Position numbers and translations under genes: made by a program. Source: Lentisphaerae bacterium GWF2_49_21 (lineage in GTDB: Bacteria > Verrucomicrobiota > Lentisphaeria > Victivallales > GWF2-50-93). From it: a DNA stretch of 64,000 nt. The first letter of the stretch is position 1, and each line of letters begins with the position of its first letter. The notes under the pieces are model-generated. The model had not been told where the DNA came from. It ran no database searches and was given only the letters and a program-made list of their open reading frames with translations. Positions 1 through 7,142 of this stretch are shown piece after piece. Location: the NCBI GenBank assembly GCA_001804805.1, contig MHBH01000071.1, forward strand, positions 7,597 to 71,596. The letters run 5' to 3'.

Positions 1-595
1 AACTGGATGCGGACACCACCGTGAAAAAACAGAAGGCTATTGCCGCCGTACCTATCGCCAGGCCGTCCATGTTGTCGAAAAAGTTAATGGCGTTCATGAC
101 CAGGACGATCCAGAATACGGTGGCAGCCCACGCAAGCTCCGGTGAAAACATCAGGAAATTTATCTTGACGCCGCCCCAGGTCACGGCGATGGCTGCGATG
201 GCTATCTGGCCGGCGAGCTTTGTCTTGGCGCTCATGTTGAATTTGTCGTCATAGAGGCCGAGGAGGGTTGCAAGAACCGCTCCGGCACATATGAATATGA
301 GTTCAGTGGATACTTTTGATATGCCCGGCAGGTTTGTGAGCACGGATGTGTCAAGGAAGTTGTCGCGCACCGATCTCGAAGCTATCATTCCTATTGCAAT
401 GGTGATTATCCATGTCGAACAGATTGCCAGCCCCCCCAGCAGAGGAGTAGGGGTGGAATGGCTTTTATGCTCCTGTTCCTTGGGCTTGTCATAGAATCCC
501 GTGATGAGTGCGAGTTTCCTGAAGGCAGGTGTCAGCACCAGCCCCAGCGTCAGGGCCACTATGAAAACAACCAGATATAAGTTCCACCAGATCAT
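1..595 (-). CDS. Undecaprenyl-phosphate sugar-1-phosphate transferase, WecA/TagO/MraY type (3' end outside window)
   Basis: The first 198 residues are visible; the gene runs off the left edge. The family transfers a GlcNAc-1-phosphate-type sugar to undecaprenyl phosphate on the inner membrane, the first lipid-linked step of O-antigen or wall-polymer synthesis. Visible motifs are the GFYDKP...KSHSTPTPLLGG stretch (residues 33-55), LGLYDDKFNMSAKTKLAGQ (112-130, with the two Mg-binding aspartates) and NAINFFDNMDGLA (168-180), the signature of the polyprenyl-phosphate transferase superfamily. Hydrophobic segments lie around 5-22, 54-72, 98-113, 130-147 and 158-172. I start at the ATG ending at 595, because an ATG at 603-601 meets a stop after one codon. 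NFFDNMDGLA fits WecA/TagO better than MraY. The exact sugar cannot be told. Confidence 0.9.
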   Translation of the reverse strand, partial: MIWWNLYLVVFIVALTLGLVLTPAFRKLALITGFYDKPKEQEHKSHSTPTPLLGGLAICSTWIITIAIGMIASRSVRDNFLDTSVLTNLPGISKVSTELIFICAGAVLATLLGLYDDKFNMSAKTKLAGQIAIAAIAVTWGGVKINFLMFSPELAWAATVFWIVLVMNAINFFDNMDGLAIGTAAIAFCFFTVVSASS

Positions 596-599
596 CAGA

Positions 600-738
600 G
601 CATTTCCGATTTTCGATTGCCGATTTTAGATTTTAGATTTTAGATTTCAGGGAAACGCGTATATTATAGCAGTATAAGACTTATTTGGAAATTATGGTCT
701 TAAGAAATTGGCAATTGGCAATCACAAATCGGAAATGC
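600..738. repeat. Inverted repeat in a divergent intergenic region
   Basis: Arms 600-621 and 717-738 match at 20 of 22 positions. Between them lies a short tandem of TTTAGA (about 627-647). The right arm ends three bases before the chosen start of the radical SAM gene, so its weak ribosome site (GGA at 731-733) lies inside the repeat. Related CGATTGCC/CGATTTCC wording recurs near 2000 and 7034-7140. Confidence 0.6.
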
Positions 739-741
739 TTT

Positions 742-1689
742 ATGTATAAATATCTTTTCGGGCCTGTTTCATCAAGACGCCTCGGAATTTCACTGGGGGT
801 CGATCTTGTCCCGCCAAAGACATGCTCTATGGACTGTGTCTACTGCGAGGCCGGGCGTACGACCTGCCTGACCTTGGAAAGGCGCGAATACTACCCCACA
901 AACGAAATCATAGGGGAACTGGGAAACTTCCTTTCAGGCGGACCTGAACTCGACTATATAACCTTTTCCGGGGCCGGCGAGCCGACCCTGCATTCGGGTA
1001 TCGGCAGGATTGCTGAGTTCATAAAGGGGAAATATCCGGATTACAAAATCTGCCTCATCACAAATGGAACCCTCCTCGGAGATGCGAAACTCGCAAAGGA
1101 GCTTGCGGCAGTCGACCTCGTCATCCCGTCTCTTGACGCCGCGGATGAAGCCACTTTCCGGAAAATCAACCGTCCCGGTCCCTTGCTCTCTTGCTCCACC
1201 CTTATAAATTCGCTGGCAAGTTTCCGGAAAACTTGCAAGACGAGTTTATGGCTTGAGATATTCGTGGTCGCCGGATTGAACGACAGCCCCGAATCGATCG
1301 AGGCGATCAGGAAGGCTGTCGTCAGGATCAAGCCTGACAAGGTCCAGCTCAACTCCCTTGACAGGCCGGGAGCTGAAAAATGGGTCGGGAAAGCTTCTGA
1401 GAAGGAGCTGCTTCCTTTTGTCAAAGCGCTTGAGCCGCATGTGAAGGTCGAGATAATCGGAAAGCCTTCTGTTCCGGAGCAGGAGGGGAAATCAAAGACA
1501 ATTTCAGCTTCGGACGTCGAACGCGGAATCCTCGATCTCGTCAGGCGCCGTCCCTGCACTTTGGCCGAGATATCTTCGGCGCTGGCGTTAGGGAAGGGCA
1601 GGATTCTTCCAGTTATCGATGCAATGGCTGGCGCAGGAAGGATAAAAGTTGAAAAGATGGACAGGGGCCTCTTCTACAAGTTAATTTAA
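742..1689 (+). CDS. Radical SAM protein with C-terminal winged-helix-like domain
   Basis: A 315-residue protein. The [4Fe-4S]/SAM motif is CSMDCVYC with cysteines 28, 32 and 35, followed by a GAGEPTLHSG segment typical of the SAM-binding glycine strand. The N-terminal YKYLFGPVSSRRLGISLGVDLVP resembles the small radical SAM family often annotated as wyosine-base-formation-like; I do not assign a substrate. After about residue 250 the sequence SDVERGILDLVRRRPCTLAEISSAL...GRIKVEKMDRGLFYKL reads like a winged helix, so the enzyme may bind nucleic acid. A longer reading from 685 only translates the intergenic repeat, so I start at 742. One TGCGA-N3-TCGCA site lies at 1083-1095. Confidence 0.85.
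   Translation: MYKYLFGPVSSRRLGISLGVDLVPPKTCSMDCVYCEAGRTTCLTLERREYYPTNEIIGELGNFLSGGPELDYITFSGAGEPTLHSGIGRIAEFIKGKYPDYKICLITNGTLLGDAKLAKELAAVDLVIPSLDAADEATFRKINRPGPLLSCSTLINSLASFRKTCKTSLWLEIFVVAGLNDSPESIEAIRKAVVRIKPDKVQLNSLDRPGAEKWVGKASEKELLPFVKALEPHVKVEIIGKPSVPEQEGKSKTISASDVERGILDLVRRRPCTLAEISSALALGKGRILPVIDAMAGAGRIKVEKMDRGLFYKLI
1083..1095. repeat. Iterated palindrome TGCGA-N3-TCGCA, dispersed copies
   Basis: First copy of a self-complementary 13-mer. Isolated exact copies are at 1083-1095, 9290-9302 (ffh), 23851-23863 and 24333-24345 (the two VWA genes) and 55814-55826. One-step variants, with a G or C replacing one arm base, are at 20581-20593, 37097-37109, 38606-38618, 48223-48235 and 57707-57719. 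Spacer-less TGCGATCGCA occurs at 7977-7986 and 34279-34288. Clustered copies are listed separately. Positions were found by eye, so a few may be missed. Confidence 0.85.
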
Positions 1690-1870
1690 CAAAATGCCGA
1701 CCAGGCGGTCGGCGATCCCGGGAGCGCCAAGTGCCTGCTTGGCACTTTAATTCAGAGATAATGATTTGGGGCGACTGAAATTGCAGAATAACCTGACGAA
1801 TTGCTAGTGCCCTCAAATTGTTTGAGAAATTACTTGTTTCCCTTGATTTATCGGGACTTTCGGGTATCAT

Positions 1871-1876
1871 TATAAT
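1871..1876 (+). promoter_or_regulatory. Possible -10 box for tRNA-Lys
   Basis: A perfect TATAAT lies 24 bases before the tRNA. I find no good -35 at the usual 16-18 base distance (TTGATT at 1843-1848 is too far), so this is tentative. A short inverted repeat (ATCCTTTTT / AAAAAAGGAT) lies between it and the tRNA. Confidence 0.35.
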
Positions 1877-1899
1877 CCTTTTTGAAAAAAGGATTATAT

Positions 1900-1975
1900 G
1901 GGATGGTAGCTCAGCGGTAGTAGCACTTGCCTTTTAAGCAAGGGGTCCCGGGTTCAAATCCCGGCCATCCTACCA
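1900..1975 (+). tRNA. tRNA-Lys (anticodon TTT)
   Basis: A complete cloverleaf. The acceptor stem GGGATGG pairs with CCATCCT (one G-T pair), with discriminator A and an encoded CCA at 1973-1975. The anticodon stem is CTTGC/GCAAG (1926-1930 and 1938-1942), with loop CTTTTAA and anticodon TTT at 1933-1935. The T arm carries GGTTCAAATCC. It stands alone, followed by rpmB on the same strand. Confidence 0.97.
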
Positions 1976-2061
1976 CTTTATCATCGGGCGATCTGGTGAT
2001 TTTGCGATTGGGCGATTTGAACAAAAAAGAACAAAAATAATATAAGCGGAGGATTTTCATC

Positions 2062-2289
2062 ATGAGCAGAGTTTGCGACATATGCGGCAAGCACAGAGTT
2101 GTCGGCGGCACGATCGTACGCAGGGGGCTTGCAAAGAAAAAAGGCGGAATTGGAACACACGTCGTGAAGAACAACAAGCGTGTCTTCAATCCCAATCTGC
2201 AGAATATCCGCGTCAAGATGAACGGAACTGTCAAGACGATGAAGGTTTGTACAGCCTGCATCAGGTCTGAAAGAATCCAAAAAGCCTGA
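2062..2289 (+). CDS. rpmB: 50S ribosomal protein L28
   Basis: 75 residues, normal length for bL28, a component of the large ribosomal subunit. It begins SRVCDICGK and carries KNNKRVFNPNLQNIRVKMNG in the middle, both typical of L28. It keeps four cysteines (5, 8, 63, 66) as two CxxC pairs, so it is the zinc-binding form. A GGAGG ribosome site at 2047-2051 supports the ATG at 2062. The usual rpmG partner is not adjacent. Confidence 0.95.
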   Translation: MSRVCDICGKHRVVGGTIVRRGLAKKKGGIGTHVVKNNKRVFNPNLQNIRVKMNGTVKTMKVCTACIRSERIQKA

Positions 2290-2311
2290 TTAAAATCCAG
2301 AGGTCAGCAAC

Positions 2312-2770
2312 GTGCCCTACATAAGCTACACTGACAAGGGCATCATAAAGTATTTCAAGCTCGCCGAAGACAAGATGTCTGTTTTCGGAAGAGAAGAGCA
2401 TGTCGACTTCCAGATCCGCAACGACTCGCTCGTGAGCCGTGAGCATTTCAGCATCGAAAAGGACCGCTATGGCTTTTCGATCATCGAACTCGGCGCCTCC
2501 AACGGGACTTTCCTCAACGACAAAAGACTCGAGGCCAATTCAATCGTGCTGCTCAAGGACGGCGACAAGATCAGGGCCGGCAAACAGGAGTTTATCTTCC
2601 GCCTGAACGTCGCCACAAAGATGGAAAATACGAAAAGCGCGATGTCGGACGTCCTCAAGCAGATGAGCCAGGGCAAGGGATATGACACCATAATGTCGGA
2701 AATCCTCGGGAAGCCGAAAGCGTCTTCAAACAAGCATCAGGCTCCACCCACCGTCAGACCTAAGTCCTGA
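2312..2770 (+). CDS. FHA (forkhead-associated) domain protein
   Basis: 152 residues with a single FHA domain at about 20-100, a module that binds phosphothreonine peptides. The hallmark residues are present: GRE (26-28), SREH (42-45) and NGT (64-66). The remaining tail (about 100-152) is Lys/Ser-rich with no recognisable domain. The start is a GTG behind AGAGG, 22 bases after rpmB, so the two may be co-transcribed. No Ser/Thr kinase lies in the window, so the phosphorylated partner is unknown. Cytoplasmic, as no signal or membrane segment is seen. Confidence 0.9.
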   Translation: MPYISYTDKGIIKYFKLAEDKMSVFGREEHVDFQIRNDSLVSREHFSIEKDRYGFSIIELGASNGTFLNDKRLEANSIVLLKDGDKIRAGKQEFIFRLNVATKMENTKSAMSDVLKQMSQGKGYDTIMSEILGKPKASSNKHQAPPTVRPKS

Positions 2771-2802
2771 ACGCATGTGATTTATTATCTGCGGATAATG
2801 AG

Positions 2803-3927
2803 TCAGGATGCTTTCTTTTTCTCCCGCGCAATCTCGACCTCTTTCCTGATCGTCTTCAAACGCTCCCTTATCGGCAGCTTCTGCGTGCATTTCTTCTCGC
2901 ACAGGCCGCACTGCGTGCACTTCGTAAAATATTCGTTTTCAATATCTATGCCCCAGTGCCACTTGAACCTGTTGATCATGCTGTCGGGATTCTTCTTGTT
3001 CAGCAGATAATGGTTGTATGCGTCCATCATTCTTGGGACAGGGATCTTTTCCGGACAGCTGTCGCAGTATCCGCAGTTCGTGCAGAGCTCGTTGAAGCTC
3101 TTCTTCAGCTTCTCCCTGATGGATGAGATGTCTTTTTTGCTTATCGGACGGAATCCGTCTGCTGCACTTATCGCCTCTTCCAGCTGTTTCTTGTTTGAAA
3201 GTCCGACCAGAGAGACCGTGAGCCTCTTGTCGTTGAGTAGGAACCTGAGCGCACCCTCGACAACCGTCTCATCGTCGCGTGTCTTTACGAAATTGAACTG
3301 CTCCGGGTTCTGGGGGATGAGCCCGCCACCGAGCGGGTTCATTGCGACGACTCCCATCTTTGCGTCGGCAGCGGCCTGTACGCCTTCGGTGCGGTAGGCG
3401 AAGTTCATTATGGAATATCCTAAAAGGAGACCGTCGAAAGGATAATCCGAAAGCAATGTCTTTATATCGGCACCGGCCATATGCGTAGACACGCAGATGT
3501 GCTTTACCAGCCCTTCCGCCTTCATCTTTTCAAGTTCCCTTATAACGCCGTTCTTGACCCGCTCGCGGTATTTGTCGAGCGACATTATGCACCAGACATG
3601 GTAGAAGTCGATGTAGTCGAGGTTCATCCGCTTCAATGAAACTTCAAGATCCTTCCTTACGGCCTCAGCCGTTCCTCCGCCTGTCTTGGTCGCGATGTAG
3701 AATGGTTTTTTGCTGCGGGTCTTGAGCATTTCCTTGATGGCGATCCCGAAAAGCTCCTCAGACTTCCCGTAGCCGATCGCCGTATCGAAATAGTTTATTC
3801 CTGAATCGTACGCGGCTTTCATGAGCGACGCGCACGCCTCAGGATCCTCCTGGTTCTCAAAGCGCATTCCACCCATTCCGATCGCCGAAACCTTTATCCC
3901 CGTCTTCCCGTATTCATTGTAGATCAT
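2803..3927 (-). CDS. Aldo/keto reductase with C-terminal ferredoxin-type 4Fe-4S domain
   Basis: 374 residues. Residues 1-265 form an aldo/keto reductase barrel with the tetrad Asp48 (FDTA), Tyr53 (GYGKSE), Lys81 (IATK) and His110 (DFYHVW). The C-terminal part has two cysteine clusters, CTNCGYCDSCP (282-291) and CTQCGLCEKKC (337-347), the second typical of a [4Fe-4S] site. This fused form is common in anaerobes and is usually annotated only as a predicted oxidoreductase; the physiological substrate is unknown. An AGAGGATATATC leader supports the ATG at 3927. It converges with the FHA gene. Confidence 0.9.
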   Translation of the reverse strand: MIYNEYGKTGIKVSAIGMGGMRFENQEDPEACASLMKAAYDSGINYFDTAIGYGKSEELFGIAIKEMLKTRSKKPFYIATKTGGGTAEAVRKDLEVSLKRMNLDYIDFYHVWCIMSLDKYRERVKNGVIRELEKMKAEGLVKHICVSTHMAGADIKTLLSDYPFDGLLLGYSIMNFAYRTEGVQAAADAKMGVVAMNPLGGGLIPQNPEQFNFVKTRDDETVVEGALRFLLNDKRLTVSLVGLSNKKQLEEAISAADGFRPISKKDISSIREKLKKSFNELCTNCGYCDSCPEKIPVPRMMDAYNHYLLNKKNPDSMINRFKWHWGIDIENEYFTKCTQCGLCEKKCTQKLPIRERLKTIRKEVEIAREKKKAS

Positions 3928-3947
3928 GATATATCCTCTTTAAGTAG

Positions 3948-3988
3948 GGCGGTTTTTCCTGCCCCGTAGTATGACCGGGGAAACCGCC
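3948..3988. repeat. Imperfect hairpin in a divergent intergenic region
   Basis: GGCGGTTT (3948-3955) pairs with AAACCGCC (3981-3988) and CCCCG (3962-3966) with CGGGG (3976-3980). The element sits between the divergent reductase and antitoxin genes. The string AAACCGCCAACC recurs near 13447, so it is probably a dispersed palindromic unit, not a dedicated regulator. Confidence 0.5.
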
Positions 3989-4090
3989 AACCTGATTTTT
4001 GACTGATTTCTAACTTATGTACAATTCCTAAAACATCAAATGCAGGAAATTAATATTTGGACTTTGAGAAAGCATTACATAGAAGTATTA

Positions 4091-4096
4091 TATAAT
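4091..4096 (+). promoter_or_regulatory. Possible -10 box upstream of the antitoxin-like gene
   Basis: TATAAT lies 19 bases upstream of the ATG at 4115. There is no convincing -35 at standard distance. The surroundings are clearly AT-rich, as in a promoter. Confidence 0.3.
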
Positions 4097-4114
4097 CATA
4101 ATGGGGATTAAATA

Positions 4115-4348
4115 ATGTCAGCAAACGTCAAAGAAATAACAGAAAATGTCTTGGCCTTGCCAAAGAGGTCCAGGGCTATTCTCGCCGAACTGATTCTTGA
4201 TACAATTGATGAAACTTCCGAACCGCTTGACAATGAGCAGGCGTGGATTGAAGAGGCTAGGAAAAGAGACAAGGAACTTTCTACTGGAAAAGTAAAGTGC
4301 AGAACGCACAAGGAAATCGTTTCCGCCGCTTATGAGGCAATCGGATGA
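4115..4348 (+). CDS. Putative addiction-module antitoxin component (PF09720/TIGR02574-like)
   Basis: 77 residues. The pattern VLALPKRSRAILAELILDTID...QAWIEEARKRDKELSTGKV...THKEIVSAAYEAI matches the short proteins annotated as addiction-module components, normally upstream of a RelE/ParE-like toxin. Here the stop codon overlaps the next start (ATGA at 4345-4348), yet the next gene encodes a DUF1444 lipoprotein and no toxin is seen. It may be an orphan antitoxin or a small regulator recruited to this operon. A GGGGATTAAATA leader precedes the ATG. Confidence 0.8.
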   Translation: MSANVKEITENVLALPKRSRAILAELILDTIDETSEPLDNEQAWIEEARKRDKELSTGKVKCRTHKEIVSAAYEAIG

Positions 4349-5232
4349 ATAAGAAATTCATTTTGTTCCTGCTTGTAATTGCCTTCTTCTGCCACGGATG
4401 CTCAAAGCAAGGAATCCTCTCTCCTTCTCAATTTACCGGTGAATTTGTCAAGGCATTAAAGGAAACGTCTCCCGGGATCAAGGTTGAAGTCGTTAATGAT
4501 CTTGAATTAAAAGTAACGACAAAAGATGGCAAGGAGTTCACATCATTCCTTGATAACGCATATAATAGCTATAAACAGGATCCGGAATCAAAAGCTCAAG
4601 TGATAACAAAATATGTCGCTGCCGGAATTGAAACAGCCAATAATTCAGGCGATGAGCTTGACCGTGACAAAATAGTTCCTGTTGTCAAGGACAGGCCATG
4701 GCTGAATGAAATGAGGCAGACGCTTTTAAGCCGTGGCGCCAAAAGCGTTCCTGATAATGTTTATGATGATTTTGGCGCCGATATGATTATCATGTATGCT
4801 CATGATTCTACGAATAACATCCGCTATCTTACAGCAGAGGACCTGGCGACATTGAAGATTGAGAAGACCAGTCTCAGGGCTCTTTCCTGTGAAAATCTTA
4901 AAAAGCTGCTTCCCGAGATTGAACGGCATGGTGATAATGGCTTTTATATGCTGACCGCAGGCGGTGATTATGATGCAAGCATATTGTTGCTGGATTCGGT
5001 CTGGGACAAGGCCCAGATTAAGGTCAAGGGGGATTTTGTAGTCGCTATCCCGAGTCGGGATCTGCTATTAGTCACTGGAAGCCAGGATTCGGAAGGGCTT
5101 GAGAAGATGAGAAAATTAGTCCAGAAAGCCTATCCCGAAGGAACATATCGTTTGACAAATAAACTGTTTGTCAGGAAAAACAAAACCTTAGAGGAGTTTT
5201 TGCCTGGTGGGGAACGGGACGCCGGGAAATAA
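4345..5232 (+). CDS. DUF1444 (YtpQ-like) lipoprotein
   Basis: 295 residues. The N-terminus MNKKFILFLLVIAFFCHGCSK is a lipoprotein-type signal with Cys19, though the -3 residue (Cys) is atypical. From about residue 110 on, DMIIMYAHDS...RYLTAEDLATLKI...LRALSCENLKKLLP...GFYMLTAGGDYDASILLLDSVWDKA...VAIPSRDLLLVTGSQD follows the DUF1444/UPF0354 family (B. subtilis YtpQ), which has no known function. Family members are usually cytosolic, so a secreted lipid-anchored form is unusual. Translation is coupled to the antitoxin-like gene by a 4-base overlap. Confidence 0.8.
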   Translation: MNKKFILFLLVIAFFCHGCSKQGILSPSQFTGEFVKALKETSPGIKVEVVNDLELKVTTKDGKEFTSFLDNAYNSYKQDPESKAQVITKYVAAGIETANNSGDELDRDKIVPVVKDRPWLNEMRQTLLSRGAKSVPDNVYDDFGADMIIMYAHDSTNNIRYLTAEDLATLKIEKTSLRALSCENLKKLLPEIERHGDNGFYMLTAGGDYDASILLLDSVWDKAQIKVKGDFVVAIPSRDLLLVTGSQDSEGLEKMRKLVQKAYPEGTYRLTNKLFVRKNKTLEEFLPGGERDAGK

Positions 5233-5268
5233 GATAATGACAGTAACACGACAGGAGAGGATGAAATC

Positions 5269-5772
5269 ATGTTAAAAAAACTTTTACCGGCTATCTTGGT
5301 TCTTTTTGTTGCAGGCTGTGTGTCTCTTCAGGAGCAGGAGAACAAGGTTTATAGCGCCTCATATGTTGGAGACGCTGAAACTTATGAGCTTAAAGAGGTC
5401 GTAGCTTCGGTGAGGCTGAACGACAAGAATGAATTCATGAACATGCATATTGTTTTTTCAGCTATCATCAATCCGAAGGAAGACTTCATAGCTCCGTCAA
5501 CATATTCCGATCTCAGGAATATTGTTAACAGGTTGCAGTCCAGGATTCAATCGCAGGTGCTGGCGGAACTGCTTTCAATGGAGCCGGCAGTGAGTCTTAA
5601 TCTTCAGAAGTCCAAAGAGATTTTCACGACAAAAGCACAGGCTGTTTTTGACAATGAATTCAAGAAGTGGAGCAAATCATCTTATTTCGAAGTGAAAATA
5701 GTTGTCAGTTCCTTGTATCTTACAGATCTCTCCGTAGGAAAAGAGTCCAGTCCAAGACGCTGGGGATGGTGA
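5269..5772 (+). CDS. Small lipoprotein of unknown function
   Basis: 167 residues with a clear lipobox (LFVAGC, Cys17), so a lipid-anchored envelope protein. The mature part is predicted alpha/beta, with SRIQSQVLAELLSMEPAVSL...FDNEFKKWSKSSYFEVKIVVSSLYLTDL. I recognise no family. It follows the DUF1444 lipoprotein by 36 bases, behind a GGAGAGG site, and is probably the third gene of that operon. The three genes are AT-richer than the surrounding genes. Confidence 0.75.
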   Translation: MLKKLLPAILVLFVAGCVSLQEQENKVYSASYVGDAETYELKEVVASVRLNDKNEFMNMHIVFSAIINPKEDFIAPSTYSDLRNIVNRLQSRIQSQVLAELLSMEPAVSLNLQKSKEIFTTKAQAVFDNEFKKWSKSSYFEVKIVVSSLYLTDLSVGKESSPRRWGW

Positions 5773-5783
5773 AGGATAAAATC

Positions 5784-5806
5784 ACAGCCCTTACGGGCTT
5801 AACTAC
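5784..5806. repeat. Dispersed palindromic repeat, ACAGCCCTTACGGGCTT type
   Basis: A 23-base unit containing the hairpin AGCCC-TTAC-GGGCT. An identical 23-mer lies at 57792-57814. Here it sits between convergent genes; its poly-T flank (TTTTTT at 5827-5832) could help termination on the plus strand. Confidence 0.7.
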
Positions 5807-5870
5807 GGACGAATCTGCTGTTTAATCTTTTTTCGCCGTTACTCCGCTACGCCGACACTCCGGTATGGTT

Positions 5871-7013
5871 TTATCTCCCCGTTTGCTGTCCCTGCGCCGC
5901 CCGATCCTTCTTGATCTGTTCGGCGAGTTTCTTGAACTTCTTCATGGAGTGCGTGTAGAACATCTTCCAGCCTTCGCAGAGACAGCTGATCGTCCTGGGA
6001 TTGTTCTGGCTCTGGGGAAGCCTGTGCTTCAGGCAGTCGGCTGAACATAATTCAAAGCACGGACACTTCTCGCATTCGCTGTTCCACTTCGACTTCAGAG
6101 CCCCGAACTCCTTGTACTTCACTGAATCCTGCAGTTCCTCCCAGGAATTCTCCATTATGTTTCCGAGTTTCAATTTCGGATCGACGAAAAAGTCGCATGG
6201 ATAGACGTCGCCGTTGTATTCGACTACGAAATACTGGCAGCAGTTCCTCCCGAGATGGCAGATATTCCTCTGCCCTTCCACAAGATACCAGAGGATCGAA
6301 TCGAAGAGGCGGATTGAAACCTTTCGCGTGTCGGACGCATGCCAGCTGTCGAAAATATCGCACATGAACTCGCCCCATTCCCTGCCGGTGATCGACCACT
6401 CAAGAGGCTTGCCGCTGGAGTCAAATTCCACACAGGGGATGTACTGGTGGAAAAGAAATTCATTCTCCAGAAGATATTTGTAGACTTCCTTTGCCTTTCC
6501 GACGTTTGACCTGCTGACAAGGACCAATATATTGAATTCCACCTTGTGCTTTTTCAGTACCTCGATTGCCTTCATCACTTCTGCATGACTTCCTGCTCCG
6601 GCATGATTTTTCCTGTAGAGATCATGGATTTCAGGCGGGCCGTCAAGGCTGACCCCGAGAAGATAATTGTATTTTGCGAAATGCGCAGCCATATCGTCGT
6701 CGATCAGGACGGCATTGGTCTGGAGTCCGTTCCCGACAACCGTGCCCGGATGTCCATATTTCTGCTGGAGTTCGACTGCTTTCTTGAAAAACTCAATGCC
6801 CATCAAAGTAGGTTCGCCGCCCTGCCATCCGAAGGAGTACTGCGGTTGCTTCGTCTGCAGGTAAGATGAGATCATCTTTTCCAGGACGGCGTCCGACATC
6901 CTGTGGATCCTGGATTCCGGATAAACGGATTTCTTCTCCAGATAGAAGCAGTAACTGCAGTTGAGATTGCAGTCCGCTGAAGCAGGTTTTATAAGCAGTG
7001 TAAATGGCTTCAT
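5871..7013 (-). CDS. Anaerobic sulfatase-maturating enzyme-type radical SAM/SPASM protein
   Basis: 380 residues. The N-terminal motif CNLNCSYC (Cys15, 19, 22) is followed by FGWQGGEPTLMG and LGVSLDGPPEIHDLYR, as in anSME enzymes that convert Cys or Ser of sulfatases to formylglycine. The C-terminus holds the SPASM cysteines (CCQYFVVEYNGDVYPCDFFV and CEKCPCFELCSADCLKH) for auxiliary clusters. Length fits the family. No sulfatase gene lies next to it or elsewhere in the window, so its target must be encoded elsewhere. No Shine-Dalgarno site is apparent before the ATG at 7013. Confidence 0.9.
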   Translation of the reverse strand: MKPFTLLIKPASADCNLNCSYCFYLEKKSVYPESRIHRMSDAVLEKMISSYLQTKQPQYSFGWQGGEPTLMGIEFFKKAVELQQKYGHPGTVVGNGLQTNAVLIDDDMAAHFAKYNYLLGVSLDGPPEIHDLYRKNHAGAGSHAEVMKAIEVLKKHKVEFNILVLVSRSNVGKAKEVYKYLLENEFLFHQYIPCVEFDSSGKPLEWSITGREWGEFMCDIFDSWHASDTRKVSIRLFDSILWYLVEGQRNICHLGRNCCQYFVVEYNGDVYPCDFFVDPKLKLGNIMENSWEELQDSVKYKEFGALKSKWNSECEKCPCFELCSADCLKHRLPQSQNNPRTISCLCEGWKMFYTHSMKKFKKLAEQIKKDRAAQGQQTGR

Positions 7014-7033
7014 AAAATCATTTAAGATTTCCT

Positions 7034-7140
7034 ATTGCCGATTTCCGATTTAATAATTAGAATTTTGAATCCGTTTGTAGTCAAGCTCGCGAGAGCTGTT
7101 CTTTGCTTGGATTTCAAATCTGCAAACGGAAATCGCCAAT
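7034..7140. repeat. Nested inverted repeat between two minus-strand genes
   Basis: Outer arms ATTGCCGATTTCC (7034-7046) and GGAAATCGCCAAT (7128-7140) match at 12 of 13 positions. Inside are a CCGTTTG/CAAACGG pair and the hairpin AGCTC-GCGA-GAGCT (7084-7097). It belongs to the same wording family as the repeat at 600-738. Confidence 0.6.
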
Positions 7141-7142
7141 GT

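Noticed and set aside
685-741. Upstream extension of the radical SAM gene
   Set aside because: The added residues come from an intergenic inverted repeat and the protein family begins at the ATG at 742.
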